Origin: Algoriphagus resistens
GTDB lineage: Bacteria; Bacteroidota; Bacteroidia; Cytophagales; Cyclobacteriaceae
Reading direction: 5' to 3'
DNA: 64,000 nt
Assembly: GCF_001442615.1 (NCBI RefSeq)
Contig: NZ_LMXN01000004.1
Location: 310,001-374,000 of the forward strand
Below the pieces are notes generated by a model that was not told where the DNA came from, did no database searches, and was given only the letters and a program-made list of their open reading frames with translations. Both the position numbers and the translations under genes were made by a program. Shown piece by piece: positions 45,321 to 55,088 of this stretch (position 1 is its first letter; each line of letters starts with the position of its first letter).

Positions 45321-46034
45321 TCATCTTTTGGATTTTTTCCAATTTCTACTGTTGAAACCATAGCCAGCAAAGACACCCAAATAACTCCCTCTTGTAACTT
45401 CCGTGACTGTCCCTACCTTACTTGAATCATAAATCAGTGGATTAGTGTAACGGTTCATCTCTGTCAGTCCCTGCTGATACCTCAGTCCCAACACAAAGTA
45501 ATTATCATTCTTGGTCATAAACTTAGTGCCTACATCCACCCTAAAAGCTACTGCCACCTTATTTGTCTGCTCAAGCAAAGAAGATCCTGCGGGATTATTG
45601 AATTCATTAGCCGTACCCAGAGAAGTGCTGGTTGAAAGTACCAAACCAGGCTGAATGAAGAAGGGCTGATTCTTAACTTCGAAATTATACCTGGTCCCTA
45701 AGGAAAATGAAGGTAACACCGAAGGGATCTGAGCCGGACGAGGATAATACACACCAAAATCAGTTTTCGAAGTTTTAACACCATTTCGAAGTGCGTTTGG
45801 ATAAAACCCCACTTCCGAATACAATTGCCAATTTTCAGAAAGTGGAAACAAAAAACTTAAGCCGGCATTCATACCGATATTGGATTGCATCGGTATATTG
45901 CCACCATCAACCGAGCTGGTTGCTTTGGAGAAGGAGCTTGCTGCACCTGCGGTAACTTCTATGGAAAATTTTTGTTGTGCCATCACTGCGGCTGAGAGGC
46001 AAAAGAAAAAGGCGAGAAATAGACCTGCTTTCAT
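45321..46034 (-). CDS. Outer-membrane beta-barrel protein (PorT-like)
   Basis: This 237-residue protein has a signal peptide (MKAGLFLAFFFCLSAAVMAQ) and alternating hydrophobic strands typical of an 8-stranded barrel (for example WQLYSEVGFYP, FALGTRYNFEV-like, PFFIQPGLVLST, YFVLGLRYQQGL, GVFAGYGFN). No enzyme motif. Function unknown. Confidence 0.82.
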   Translation of the reverse strand: MKAGLFLAFFFCLSAAVMAQQKFSIEVTAGAASSFSKATSSVDGGNIPMQSNIGMNAGLSFLFPLSENWQLYSEVGFYPNALRNGVKTSKTDFGVYYPRPAQIPSVLPSFSLGTRYNFEVKNQPFFIQPGLVLSTSTSLGTANEFNNPAGSSLLEQTNKVAVAFRVDVGTKFMTKNDNYFVLGLRYQQGLTEMNRYTNPLIYDSSKVGTVTEVTRGSYLGVFAGYGFNSRNWKKSKR

Positions 46035-46207
46035 AATCAGAGGGATAAAGTTAAAACAGAAAGAACTAATAGATCAAAAATAACTAAGAGAGTCTTGGAG
46101 CGATAAATCCGTATCTAAATTTTTATTAATCAGATAGTTAAAAAATCTTATTCCGGATTCTGGTAATTATACATACTTTCGTATACATCTATAATTTCCA
46201 GATTTAT

Positions 46208-46300
46208 GAAATCGAGCATGTCGAAAACGACACACACTGGGATGACTATAATTCATGCGAGATTCCATATGTCCCTTAAAAGACAAATTATAATCATATG
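46208..46300 (+). repeat. Interspersed structured element, copy D (5' leader of the YciI gene)
   Basis: AATCGAGCATG pairs with CATGCGAGATT (4+5 bp with a tandem G/A mismatch). Between them lies GTCG-AAAA-CGAC, and the element ends with an A-rich tail that becomes the gene's CATATGAAA start. It is strongly similar to copy C at 11380-11469, over about 90 bases including GGGATGA-TATA and CGAGATTCCAT. Confidence 0.75.
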
Positions 46301-46753
46301 AAAAAGCTAATTCTTTCCTTAGTTACTCTTTTTGCCATGATTTCGCTTAGTCAGGCACAAAACGACTTATATGACCCAGAACTGGCAGCAGAAGTCGGAG
46401 CTGACAAATACGGCATGAAAAAGTATGTGATCGCCTTTTTACACCGAGGTGACCGCGTGAGTGAATATACCGAACAACAACGAAGCGATATTCAGGCAGG
46501 ACATATGGCAAATATCAACCGGATGTCTGAAGAAGGTCAACTCGTCATGGCAGGTCCTTTCTTCGGGAATGAGGATCTGAGAGGTCTTTACATATTTGCG
46601 GTGGAAACGCTGGAGGAAGCTGAAGAACTTACCTCCAGCGATCCTGCGATCAAGGCAGGCGTACTCAAAATGGAACTGAAAGAATGGTATGGCTCTGCCG
46701 CATTGATGCTGATGACTGAGCTTCATATGAAAGTCGCAGAAGAGGTCATTTAG
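46298..46753 (+). CDS. Secreted YciI-family protein
   Basis: This 151-residue protein has a signal peptide (MKKLILSLVTLFAMISLSQAQ) and a YciI ferredoxin-like domain (about 40-140: YVIAFLHRGD ... HMANINRMSEEGQLVMAGPFFGNEDLRGLYIFAVETLEEAEELTSSDPAIKAGVLKMELKEWYG). His at about residue 68 (GHMAN) is the conserved family residue. YciI proteins are mostly cytoplasmic, so export is notable. Its leader is one copy of the interspersed element. Confidence 0.85.
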   Translation: MKKLILSLVTLFAMISLSQAQNDLYDPELAAEVGADKYGMKKYVIAFLHRGDRVSEYTEQQRSDIQAGHMANINRMSEEGQLVMAGPFFGNEDLRGLYIFAVETLEEAEELTSSDPAIKAGVLKMELKEWYGSAALMLMTELHMKVAEEVI

Positions 46754-46834
46754 GTCAATTACCATTATGACAAGAGGTTTCCCATCCTCAGTTTAAAAGA
46801 ATGCGCAATCAGGGGTGTTTGAAGCCAATCGCTT

Positions 46835-47749
46835 TTAAAATAAAGAGAAGGCCAGTTTATCCGTTAAAAGCTCCAAAGCCCGAATAGATTTAACAGAGTT
46901 CCCTTTGGCATTCAGCTCAGGACTCCAGACAGCGATACTAAATTTATGTGGCATGACAGCTGCCACTCCTCCTCCTACCCCGCTTTTTCCAGGCAAGCCT
47001 ACTTTAAATGCAAATTCCCCTGCTTCATCATAAAAGCCGCAAGTCAACATCACTGCATTGACACGTCTGGCATGGCTTTCTGAAAGAATCTGCCGGTCGG
47101 CAAAAATGGAGAAACCGTCATTGGCCAAAAAGGAGAAGGATTTGGCTAGATCCACGCAGCTCATCTCCATTGCGCAATGGGAGAAATACACTTCCAATAC
47201 TTCATTTATGGGGTTGTTAAAGTTCTTGAAAGATTTCAGAAAATAGGCCAATGCGGTATTGCGTTCCCCGTGGTTCATTTCTGAATTCTTGACTTCTGGA
47301 TTGATTTTCACACAGGTTGCTCCAGCAAGCTCATTGATAAACCCCAATATCTGATCTATTGGAGTTTCAAATTTGCTACATAAAGCATCAGTAATCACCA
47401 AGGCCCCTGCGTTGATAAAGGGGTTTCTGGGAATACCCTTTTCATATTCCAGCTGGGCGATAGAATTAAAAGGATCACCACTCGGTTCCACATTAACCCT
47501 TGCCCAAAGCTTGGAGCTGAACACATTAAAAACCATCGTAAGCGTGTGTACCTTGCTGATACTTTGGATAGAAAATGGTACCTGGTAATCTCCGATCCCA
47601 TAAACGTTCCCCTTGAGATCCACCAAAGCGATACCGAATTGATTCGGATCTACTTTGGCAATTTCAGGGATGTAATCGGCGACCTTGCCTTTGAGATTCT
47701 CCGCCTGAACCTCATGATACACATCTTCTATAAGTTGTTGGTAGTCCAT
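46835..47749 (-). CDS. glsA: Glutaminase (serine-dependent, beta-lactamase fold)
   Basis: This 304-residue protein is full length. It hydrolyses glutamine to glutamate and ammonia. The Ser-x-x-Lys motif is QSISKVHTL (about residue 62), with further signature NPFINAGALVITD and GLPGKSGVGGGVAAVMPHKFSIAVWSP. It is cytoplasmic and transcribed alone. The leader has a short A/G-rich simple-sequence tract similar to that seen in the his operon spacers. Confidence 0.95.
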   Translation of the reverse strand: MDYQQLIEDVYHEVQAENLKGKVADYIPEIAKVDPNQFGIALVDLKGNVYGIGDYQVPFSIQSISKVHTLTMVFNVFSSKLWARVNVEPSGDPFNSIAQLEYEKGIPRNPFINAGALVITDALCSKFETPIDQILGFINELAGATCVKINPEVKNSEMNHGERNTALAYFLKSFKNFNNPINEVLEVYFSHCAMEMSCVDLAKSFSFLANDGFSIFADRQILSESHARRVNAVMLTCGFYDEAGEFAFKVGLPGKSGVGGGVAAVMPHKFSIAVWSPELNAKGNSVKSIRALELLTDKLAFSLF

Positions 47750-47879
47750 TCTGGAAAAGTGTGGAAAATTGAAAAAGATTAAAAGGTTTCCTTAAAATAA
47801 ATGGCACATGATCTAAATTTTATTCAAGATTCACACCATACTATTTCAATTTTCGTGACCTGTGCTACACGGGCCATTT

Positions 47880-50030
47880 TTATTTTGTCTCCAATACAAT
47901 CATTCCGCCTTTTCTGAACAAGTCATGGCCAACATAATATCCGTTTACAGTCTCTCCATTGACCTTGATCCCTTTTAGATTTCTACCCCCATTAGGGTTC
48001 AGAATCACAAGATCATTTCCGTTGTCCACCTTCCAGCTCACCTCATCAAAAAGCGGTACGGTCACCAAGTAATCAGCATCCGCTGGCGACATGGGATACA
48101 AACCTACCGCCGCACAAACAAACCAGGAGGACATCTCCCCAGCATCGTCCATGCCAGACAATGCCAAGCCATCTGGACCAATCCCATAGAGCTCGGTCAT
48201 GATTTTATCCAATATCGCCTGGGATTTCTCAGGCTTGCCCACATAATAATAGGCAAAAGGTGCTTCGTGATCAGGCTGGTTCCCTTGGCAATATTGCCCT
48301 ATAAAGGTTGAGATATTTCTTGCAATATGATTTGGATTCCAAGGTTTGGTGAAAAACTCATCCAGTTTAGCTTCAAACTTTTCCGCTCCCCCGTACAATC
48401 TTACCAGACCAGGCATATCGTGAGGGGCATAGAAGGAAACCTGCCAAGCATTTGCCTCACGGAACATATATTCATAGTAAGGATATTCCGAATCAAAAGG
48501 AGTGATCCAATCGCCGTTTGCCAGCCTTCCCCGCATGAAGTTCACCGAAGGATCAAAGACATTCCTATAGTTTTGCGAGCGCTTCATCAGGTCCTGATAA
48601 TGCTCCTTATCATCCAGTGTATCCGCCAAAATCGCCAGAGAGTAATCATCATAAGCATATTCCAGCGTTTTGGATACGCCTGCTCTTGCTTTAGTTTCCA
48701 CATGTGGGCTTTTTATATCGGGGTCAGAGATGTAGCCCTTCTCCATATATTCATCCACAAAGGCTCTGGGCCCTTCGTCGTTGTAGGCATTATTCAACAG
48801 ATATGCATAAGCCTTTCTCATATTAAAATTTGTGACTCCCCTCCGGTAAGATCCCGCGATAAATGGTGCTCCATGGTCTCCATGGAAAAACGTCGGAACA
48901 AATCCTGTAATTTCAGCTCTACTAATCAAGGAGGAAATCACATCCCCAGTTACCTCAGGAGACAAAATACTCAAGAGCACCAGCTTGTTTCTATAGGTGT
49001 CCCACAGTGACGGAATCGTGTAATAACTGAAGTTCTGCTGCTGGGTCTTTCCTGCCTCATCTGTAAACTCCCCATTCACATCGCTGCGCAAGGCCGGCCA
49101 CAGGAAAGTTCTGTACAGTGAGGTATAAAACATCTCCTTATCCCGTTGCGATTCACTTTTCACCGAAATCTTCGAAAGCAGTTCATTCCATTCTAAGACT
49201 GCCGCCTTCTGAACTTCCTCAAAAGTCGTATCAATTGATTCTTTTTCCAGGTTCTCCTTTGCATTGACGATGCTCACGTAGGAAATTCCGATTTTCATGG
49301 TCACCGTTCCGGCACCCTGATCTGAAACCGTGAGGATAGCATACCCATCGTTCTCGCCTTTGGCCTGCAATTGCAAATCCGAGATTTTATGGCTCAGAAT
49401 TGCATAAAAATGCACTTTATCCCTCCCTACTCTTTGAAATCCCCCGACTGCGTTTTCTCCTACTTTCTCTATTTCCCAGTCTGACACCTCATTATTCGCT
49501 TTTCCCAGACCGAACAGTATTCTCCGCCCTTTTGGACTGTCAAATTTATACTCGTGAATTCCAGTGCGTAGTGTTGAAGTCAGCTTCACCGCCACTTTAT
49601 AATCATCAAGATACACATCATAATATCCCGGGCTCGCATGTTCCTTATCATGGGAAAAAGAAGATTTGAACGGAGCGACGGCTGCCGGGGAAATTGGCAA
49701 TACAGGAAGATTACAAAGGTTCCAATGGCCTTTATTTGTATGGGCAAAGCCCAAAATTTCTGTATCCTCATATTCATATCCTGCACCTGAACCCCACTTC
49801 GTAATCGGGCTCAATTGTACCATAGCATTGGGAAGTGCACTTCCCGGAAAAGTCAATCCCGCCCAAACCCGCCAATCCTTTGGCGGAGTATAACCAATAA
49901 CAACAGGATCAGTCAAAGGGGCAGTCCCTATAAACGGATTGACCAGATCTGACGGTTTCTCCTGAGAAAAAGAAAAGTGAAATGAAAAAACGAATAAAAG
50001 AAGACATATGGATTTGAGTTTCAATTTCAT
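47880..50030 (-). CDS. GH92 family alpha-mannosidase
   Basis: This 716-residue secreted enzyme has a signal peptide (MKLKLKSICLLLFVFSFHFSFSQ), an N-terminal beta-sandwich (VNPFIGTAPLTDPV) and a C-terminal (alpha/alpha)6 barrel. It carries GH92 signatures: ALRSDVNGEFTDEAG-like region, SLWDTYRNKLVLLSI, and DDAGEMSSWFVCAAVGLYPMSPADADYLV. GH92 enzymes are calcium-dependent exo-alpha-mannosidases acting on N-glycans or mannans. It stands outside any SusC/SusD locus in this window. Confidence 0.92.
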   Translation of the reverse strand: MKLKLKSICLLLFVFSFHFSFSQEKPSDLVNPFIGTAPLTDPVVIGYTPPKDWRVWAGLTFPGSALPNAMVQLSPITKWGSGAGYEYEDTEILGFAHTNKGHWNLCNLPVLPISPAAVAPFKSSFSHDKEHASPGYYDVYLDDYKVAVKLTSTLRTGIHEYKFDSPKGRRILFGLGKANNEVSDWEIEKVGENAVGGFQRVGRDKVHFYAILSHKISDLQLQAKGENDGYAILTVSDQGAGTVTMKIGISYVSIVNAKENLEKESIDTTFEEVQKAAVLEWNELLSKISVKSESQRDKEMFYTSLYRTFLWPALRSDVNGEFTDEAGKTQQQNFSYYTIPSLWDTYRNKLVLLSILSPEVTGDVISSLISRAEITGFVPTFFHGDHGAPFIAGSYRRGVTNFNMRKAYAYLLNNAYNDEGPRAFVDEYMEKGYISDPDIKSPHVETKARAGVSKTLEYAYDDYSLAILADTLDDKEHYQDLMKRSQNYRNVFDPSVNFMRGRLANGDWITPFDSEYPYYEYMFREANAWQVSFYAPHDMPGLVRLYGGAEKFEAKLDEFFTKPWNPNHIARNISTFIGQYCQGNQPDHEAPFAYYYVGKPEKSQAILDKIMTELYGIGPDGLALSGMDDAGEMSSWFVCAAVGLYPMSPADADYLVTVPLFDEVSWKVDNGNDLVILNPNGGRNLKGIKVNGETVNGYYVGHDLFRKGGMIVLETK

Positions 50031-50248
50031 AGATTCCAGTACTTAGGATATTTAAATATTTACAATTCAGATAATTAGGATTTCACAAGTATGCGGTCAC
50101 AAGTCTACCTAAACTATCACTGTATTCAAATGAGATTTTTATATAAGAAAAGCATTGCTAAATGGTAAAAAGTCAAATTTTAAGCCTCAACATCCTATAA
50201 TTCAGTCAAACTTCACGAAGTCATAACCTTACTGCAAAATATTATTTG

Positions 50249-50256
50249 TACTTTTG
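50249..50256 (+). promoter_or_regulatory. typA promoter -7 box
   Basis: TACTTTTG exactly matches TAnnTTTG and lies 20 bases before the typA start, the same spacing as the purL promoter. This predicts a short leader. Confidence 0.6.
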
Positions 50257-50276
50257 CGCCTTCAATCAGGCAAACC

Positions 50277-52082
50277 ATGCAGAATATTCGGAATATCGCG
50301 ATTATCGCACACGTTGACCACGGCAAGACTACACTCGTGGACAAAATCATTCACGCTTCTCAGATTTTCAGAGAAAACCAACAGTTTCAGGATTTGATCC
50401 TTGATAACAACGACCTGGAACGTGAAAGAGGAATCACCATTCTTTCAAAGAACGTATCCGTTCGTTATAAAGACGCCAAAATAAATATTATCGACACCCC
50501 AGGTCACGCCGATTTCGGTGGTGAAGTGGAGCGTGTATTGAAGATGGCTGATGGCGTGATCCTTTTGGTAGATGCTTTCGAAGGCCCTATGCCTCAGACC
50601 CGATTTGTTTTGGGCAAAGCGCTGGATCTTGGATTGACCCCAATTGTAGTAGTAAATAAGGTAGATAAAGAAAACTGCCGTCCTGACGAAGTCCATGAGT
50701 CAGTTTTTGAATTGATGTTCAACTTAGACGCTACTGAAGAGCAACTGGAATTCCAGACGCTTTACGGATCAGCCAAGAACAACTGGATGGGTCCTGATTG
50801 GAAAAACCCTACTGATACAATTTTCCCTCTTCTGGATGCTATTTTAGAACATATCCCAGCTCCGAAAATCGAAGAGGGTACGTTACAGATGCAGATCACC
50901 TCACTGGATTACTCTAGCTTCGTAGGTAGGATTGCAATCGGTCGCGTGAAAAGAGGTACCATCAAGGAAAATCAGCAGATCGCGCTGATGAAAGCTGATG
51001 GCAGCATCAAAAAAATGAAGGTAAAAGAACTTCATACCTTCGAAGGCCTAGGTAAACTTAGAGTATCTGAAGTAGGTGCAGGTGATATCTGTGCTGTGAC
51101 TGGTATAGAAGATTTTGAAATCGGTGATACCATTGCTGACGCAGAGAACCCTGAAGCACTTGCCAGGATCTCTATAGATGAGCCTACAATGAACATGCTC
51201 TTCACCATCAACAACTCCCCTTTCTTTGGCAAAGAAGGAAAATTCGTGACTTCCCGTCACCTGAGAGACCGTCTGATGAAGGAAACTGAGAAAAATCTGG
51301 CACTTCGTGTAGAATCAACAGATTCTGAAGACAAATTCTTGGTTTATGGCCGTGGGATCCTTCACTTGTCTGTTTTGATCGAAACGATGAGAAGAGAAGG
51401 CTACGAACTTCAGGTAGGGCAGCCTCAGGTAATCTACAAAGAAATCGATGGGGTAAAATGTGAGCCTATCGAAACCCTGGTAGTAGATGTGCCACAGGAA
51501 ACTGCAGGTAAAGTAATTGAACTGGCAACCCAGCGTAAAGGTGAATTGCTGATCATGGAGCCAAAAGGAGATTTACAGCACCTGGAATTCAACATTCCTT
51601 CCAGAGGTCTGATCGGTTTGAGAAACAACATGCTTACCGCTACCCAAGGTGAAGCGATCATGAACCACAGGTTTACTTCATACGAGCCATTCAAAGGCCC
51701 TATGCCCGGACGTACCAACGGTTCGCTGATTTCAATGGAAGGAGGGCAGTGTACTGCTTATGCTATTGACAAACTTCAGGACAGGGGTACTTTCTTCGTA
51801 GATCCGGGAGATGAGCTTTATACAGGTCAGGTGATCGGAGAAAACTCCCGTGATAATGACATCGTGGTAAACGTGCAGAAAGGCAAGAAATTGACTAACA
51901 TGCGTGCTTCAGGTTCAGATGACAACGTAAGAATCGTCCCTGCCAAGAAGTTCTCCCTAGAAGAGTCTATGGAATACATCCAAAAGGATGAATACCTGGA
52001 GATCACTCCTAAATCTATCCGGATGAGAAAAATTTATTTGGACGAAGGCGAAAGAACAAGAATGGCGAAAAAAGAAGCTTAA
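50277..52082 (+). CDS. typA: Ribosome-associated GTPase TypA/BipA
   Basis: This 601-residue protein is full length. G1 AHVDHGKTTLVD, G2 in ERGITIL, G3 DTPGHADFGGE, G4 NKVDK and G5 SAKN are all present. Translation-factor domains follow, and the C-terminal TypA-specific domain (PGRTNGSLISMEGGQCTAYAIDKLQDRG). Role: 50S assembly and translation under stress or low temperature. It is transcribed alone, with a TAnnTTTG promoter and strong terminator. Confidence 0.97.
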   Translation: MQNIRNIAIIAHVDHGKTTLVDKIIHASQIFRENQQFQDLILDNNDLERERGITILSKNVSVRYKDAKINIIDTPGHADFGGEVERVLKMADGVILLVDAFEGPMPQTRFVLGKALDLGLTPIVVVNKVDKENCRPDEVHESVFELMFNLDATEEQLEFQTLYGSAKNNWMGPDWKNPTDTIFPLLDAILEHIPAPKIEEGTLQMQITSLDYSSFVGRIAIGRVKRGTIKENQQIALMKADGSIKKMKVKELHTFEGLGKLRVSEVGAGDICAVTGIEDFEIGDTIADAENPEALARISIDEPTMNMLFTINNSPFFGKEGKFVTSRHLRDRLMKETEKNLALRVESTDSEDKFLVYGRGILHLSVLIETMRREGYELQVGQPQVIYKEIDGVKCEPIETLVVDVPQETAGKVIELATQRKGELLIMEPKGDLQHLEFNIPSRGLIGLRNNMLTATQGEAIMNHRFTSYEPFKGPMPGRTNGSLISMEGGQCTAYAIDKLQDRGTFFVDPGDELYTGQVIGENSRDNDIVVNVQKGKKLTNMRASGSDDNVRIVPAKKFSLEESMEYIQKDEYLEITPKSIRMRKIYLDEGERTRMAKKEA

Positions 52083-52123
52083 ACAGGCTTTTAGCACCAA
52101 GATTCTAGTATATACAGCTAATT

Positions 52124-52160
52124 AAATCCCCCAGATGAAAGTTTGGGGGATTTTTTTTTT
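52124..52160 (+). terminator. Terminator of typA
   Basis: AAATCCCCC and GGGGGATTT around a 12-base loop, followed by a ten-base T tract. It ends 1 base before the stop of the convergent aldo-keto reductase gene. Confidence 0.9.
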
Positions 52161-52161
52161 G

Positions 52162-53148
52162 CTACCAAAGATCATGAACCTGCGCCCTGATATATGTATC
52201 ATATACCTCTTTCACTTTCTTCATTTGGGAGTCCGTTATCGGGGGCAATTTTCCTGCCTCTACATTTGCTTCCAACTGGGACAAGCGGGATGCGCCAGGT
52301 ATCACCACACTTACTTGCTCAAACATAAGTATCCAGCGAAGTGCTACCGCCGCCAACGCCCCGTCACCCTTAAAAACCTCTCTTAACTCATCAATTGCAG
52401 GAAAAGCTGCTTCCAAAGGAACTCCTGCAAAGGTCTCTCCCTTATCAAAAGCCTTTCCCTCCCTGTTGAAATAGCGGTGATCATCTTTGGAAAAAGTAGT
52501 GTCTTCTGTGATCTTACCGGTAAGTAAACCGCTAGCCAATGGCACACGGATTATTAATCCCACGTTTTTTGCGGCAGCAAGGCTTAACAGTTCCTCGGCT
52601 GGCTTTTGCCTAAACATATTGAAGATCACCTGAACACTTGAAACAATATCATATTCCATAGCAAGTTTTGCCTCTTCAACTTTCTCCACACTCACTCCCA
52701 TGGCAGCTATTTTACCTTCCGATTTCATCTTTTCGAATAAATGGAAAATTTCGTCTCTCCCATAAACCGCAGTCGGCGGGCAATGTAGCTGAATCAGATC
52801 CAATCTATTCAATCCGGTATTTCGCAAACTATCTTCTACATGGCGACGTAGCTTTTCTGCAGTATAGGTTTCATTGATATGGGGCTGGATTCTTCTGCCA
52901 CACTTCGTGGCCACATAGATTTTCTCGGATCTTTGCCTTACCGCTTCCCCTACTGCCGCCTCACTTAACCCCGCATCATAGACATCAGCAGTATCCACAA
53001 AATTCACTCCCTTGTCAAAAGCTGCATGAATAATTTCCTCTGCCACTTTCGGATTAAAAGCCGAGCCCCAGCCACCCCCTACTTGCCAAGTGCCAAGTCC
53101 TATTTCAGAAATTGCCCAACCCGTTTTTCCTAAAGTTCTGTAATTCAT
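52162..53148 (-). CDS. Aldo/keto reductase
   Basis: This 328-residue NADPH-dependent (alpha/beta)8 reductase has the catalytic tetrad Asp and Tyr in NFVDTADVYDAGLSE, Lys in YVATKCGRR and His in LIQLHCPP. It ends with a GASRLSQLEANV cofactor motif near residue 283. It is similar to AKR family members acting on sugars or aldehydes. Substrate unassigned. Single gene. Confidence 0.92.
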   Translation of the reverse strand: MNYRTLGKTGWAISEIGLGTWQVGGGWGSAFNPKVAEEIIHAAFDKGVNFVDTADVYDAGLSEAAVGEAVRQRSEKIYVATKCGRRIQPHINETYTAEKLRRHVEDSLRNTGLNRLDLIQLHCPPTAVYGRDEIFHLFEKMKSEGKIAAMGVSVEKVEEAKLAMEYDIVSSVQVIFNMFRQKPAEELLSLAAAKNVGLIIRVPLASGLLTGKITEDTTFSKDDHRYFNREGKAFDKGETFAGVPLEAAFPAIDELREVFKGDGALAAVALRWILMFEQVSVVIPGASRLSQLEANVEAGKLPPITDSQMKKVKEVYDTYIRAQVHDLW

Positions 53149-53319
53149 ACCACTACTGATTTAAGTTTGATCAAAAAGGAGTAATTGTTTAATAGGATGG
53201 CTAAAAATCGCCGAATTATCTAAAAGTAATTTAAATTTTTATCTTTAGAATCACGGTTAATCCTGATTTTTGTTGCTAAGAAAAAACCAAGAATACACTC
53301 AAACCTAAAAACACCATAA

Positions 53320-53712
53320 ATGAAAACACGTAGAAAATTTATCAAAACTATCAGCGCGGCAAGTGCTGCTGCTGTCTTACCTATAACCTCAATCGCTCAA
53401 AAAATGGCAAAACAAAAGATGATACACCAGGTTTATTTTTGGCTTCATGATGAAGCAAATACCCAGGAATTCCTTACCGAGGCAGTTCCCATGCTCGGCA
53501 GATGTAAAACTGTAGGCAAATTCATCGCGGGTACTCCCGCTGCTACCGAAGACCGGGATGTAGTTGACCATAGCTTTCAGGTCGCCTGTACGGCTTTCTT
53601 TGACAGCTTAGAAGATCAATTGGTTTATCAGTCAGACCCTACCCATTTGGAGTTTATCGAAAAGTATTCCCACATGTGGAAAAAAGTCCAGGTGTACGAC
53701 ATCGCAATCTAG
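53320..53712 (+). CDS. Tat-exported Dabb-domain protein
   Basis: This 130-residue protein has a twin-arginine signal (TRRKFIKTISAASAAAVLPIT) followed by a single Dabb (stress-responsive alpha/beta barrel) domain (MIHQVYFWLHDEANTQEFLTEAVPMLGRCKTVGKFIAGTP). Dabb proteins dimerise; the function is unknown. It is followed 57 bp on by the S41 protease gene on the same strand. Confidence 0.87.
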   Translation: MKTRRKFIKTISAASAAAVLPITSIAQKMAKQKMIHQVYFWLHDEANTQEFLTEAVPMLGRCKTVGKFIAGTPAATEDRDVVDHSFQVACTAFFDSLEDQLVYQSDPTHLEFIEKYSHMWKKVQVYDIAI

Positions 53713-53768
53713 TCAAAGACTAAAAAGCATCTCTCACTTGTAGATAAATGATAGCTAAGCAAGATCAT

Positions 53769-55088
53769 ATGAACAGGTTAAAATTGATTTTCGGGGTTTT
53801 CATTTTGTCCATTTGGTCCTGCGACTCAAAGGATGACATAATCCCCGACCCGCAATCAGACAAAGTGAGAGGTGCTATTCTAGAATCCATGGAGGAATGG
53901 TATTACTGGAACGAAGAACTACCAGCTGCCATCAATACTGCAGATTATACTACCAATGAGGAGCTTTTGGATGCACTTATTGTTAAACCTCTGGATCGCT
54001 TCTCTTATTTGACTACTCAGGAAGCATTTAACAATGCATTTGTGGGCAAGAATGCCGGTCATGGATTTGGCTTTGCCTTTGATGCCAATGAAAAATTGTT
54101 TCTCACTTTTGTCTTCGAAGACTCCCCAGCTGGCTTGGACGGTTGGCAGAGAGGTTGGGAAATCATAGAAATAAATGACAAAACAATTTCCGAATATAAA
54201 AATGCTTCAGGAGGATATGACTTTCAGTTAGGACCTTCAGATCCCGGAGTTACCAATAGCTTCACTTTTAGATTACCTGATGGCACTACCACTACCCGCA
54301 CAAACATAAAAGCTGAATATCAATCAAACTCAGTGCTCCATCAGGAAGTAATTGATCTTAATGGTAAAAAAGTAGGCTATTGGGTGTATCAAAGTTTCAA
54401 GGCTACCGCAGGCCAATCACCAACAAAAAGCCTGGAAGTTGACGAATCTATGAAATTCTTCGAAGAGGCTGGAATAGATGAATTGATTATAGATCTTCGA
54501 TATAATGGAGGAGGGTCAGTGGCAGTGGCAGAGCAAATCAATAATTACTTGATCCAAGCATCAAATACCGACAAACTGATGTACACTAATCAGTTGAATT
54601 CTCTCAAGAAGGAGTTGGAAAAAATTGTCAATTTTAAAAAACAGGGCGGCCTGAATCTATCGAAAATTCTATTTATAACTTCCAGAGGATCTGCCTCTGC
54701 ATCAGAATTGGTGATCAATTCCCTAAATCCTTATCTTGACATTACACTGGTCGGTGATAATACCTACGGCAAGCCAGTAGGTTCATTCCCTCTTTCCGGC
54801 TACAATAAAATCCTAAAGCAAAACAATGTAGAGCTGGTCCCTATCACTTTTGCTACGGCAAACGCAGAAGGGTACACAGAATATTTTGATGGATTTCCTG
54901 CAGACTTCGCTGTCGGGGATACGCCACAGTTCAACTGGGGAGACCCGAATGACCTTAGATTGGCCGCCGCTCTAGCTGTCATTGAAAATGGTTCTGTCAG
55001 CGGAAGGCTTTTGAATACGTTCTATAGGCCCACCTGGGAAATGATCGACCAGTTCAACGGACTGGAGCAGGAATTCCCAGCCTATTGA
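53769..55088 (+). CDS. S41 (C-terminal processing) peptidase, lipoprotein
   Basis: This 439-residue protein begins with a lipoprotein signal (MNRLKLIFGVFILSIWSC). A Bacteroidota-type N-terminal helical region (MEEWYYWNEELP), a PDZ-like domain (GHGFGFAF region) and the S41 domain follow. The domain has Ser in TSRGSASASELV and Lys in DNTYGKPVGS, as in Tsp proteases. The ATG at 53748 is also possible, but would place residues before the lipoprotein signal. Its 3' end overlaps the convergent UspA gene by 7 bp. Confidence 0.9.
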   Translation: MNRLKLIFGVFILSIWSCDSKDDIIPDPQSDKVRGAILESMEEWYYWNEELPAAINTADYTTNEELLDALIVKPLDRFSYLTTQEAFNNAFVGKNAGHGFGFAFDANEKLFLTFVFEDSPAGLDGWQRGWEIIEINDKTISEYKNASGGYDFQLGPSDPGVTNSFTFRLPDGTTTTRTNIKAEYQSNSVLHQEVIDLNGKKVGYWVYQSFKATAGQSPTKSLEVDESMKFFEEAGIDELIIDLRYNGGGSVAVAEQINNYLIQASNTDKLMYTNQLNSLKKELEKIVNFKKQGGLNLSKILFITSRGSASASELVINSLNPYLDITLVGDNTYGKPVGSFPLSGYNKILKQNNVELVPITFATANAEGYTEYFDGFPADFAVGDTPQFNWGDPNDLRLAAALAVIENGSVSGRLLNTFYRPTWEMIDQFNGLEQEFPAY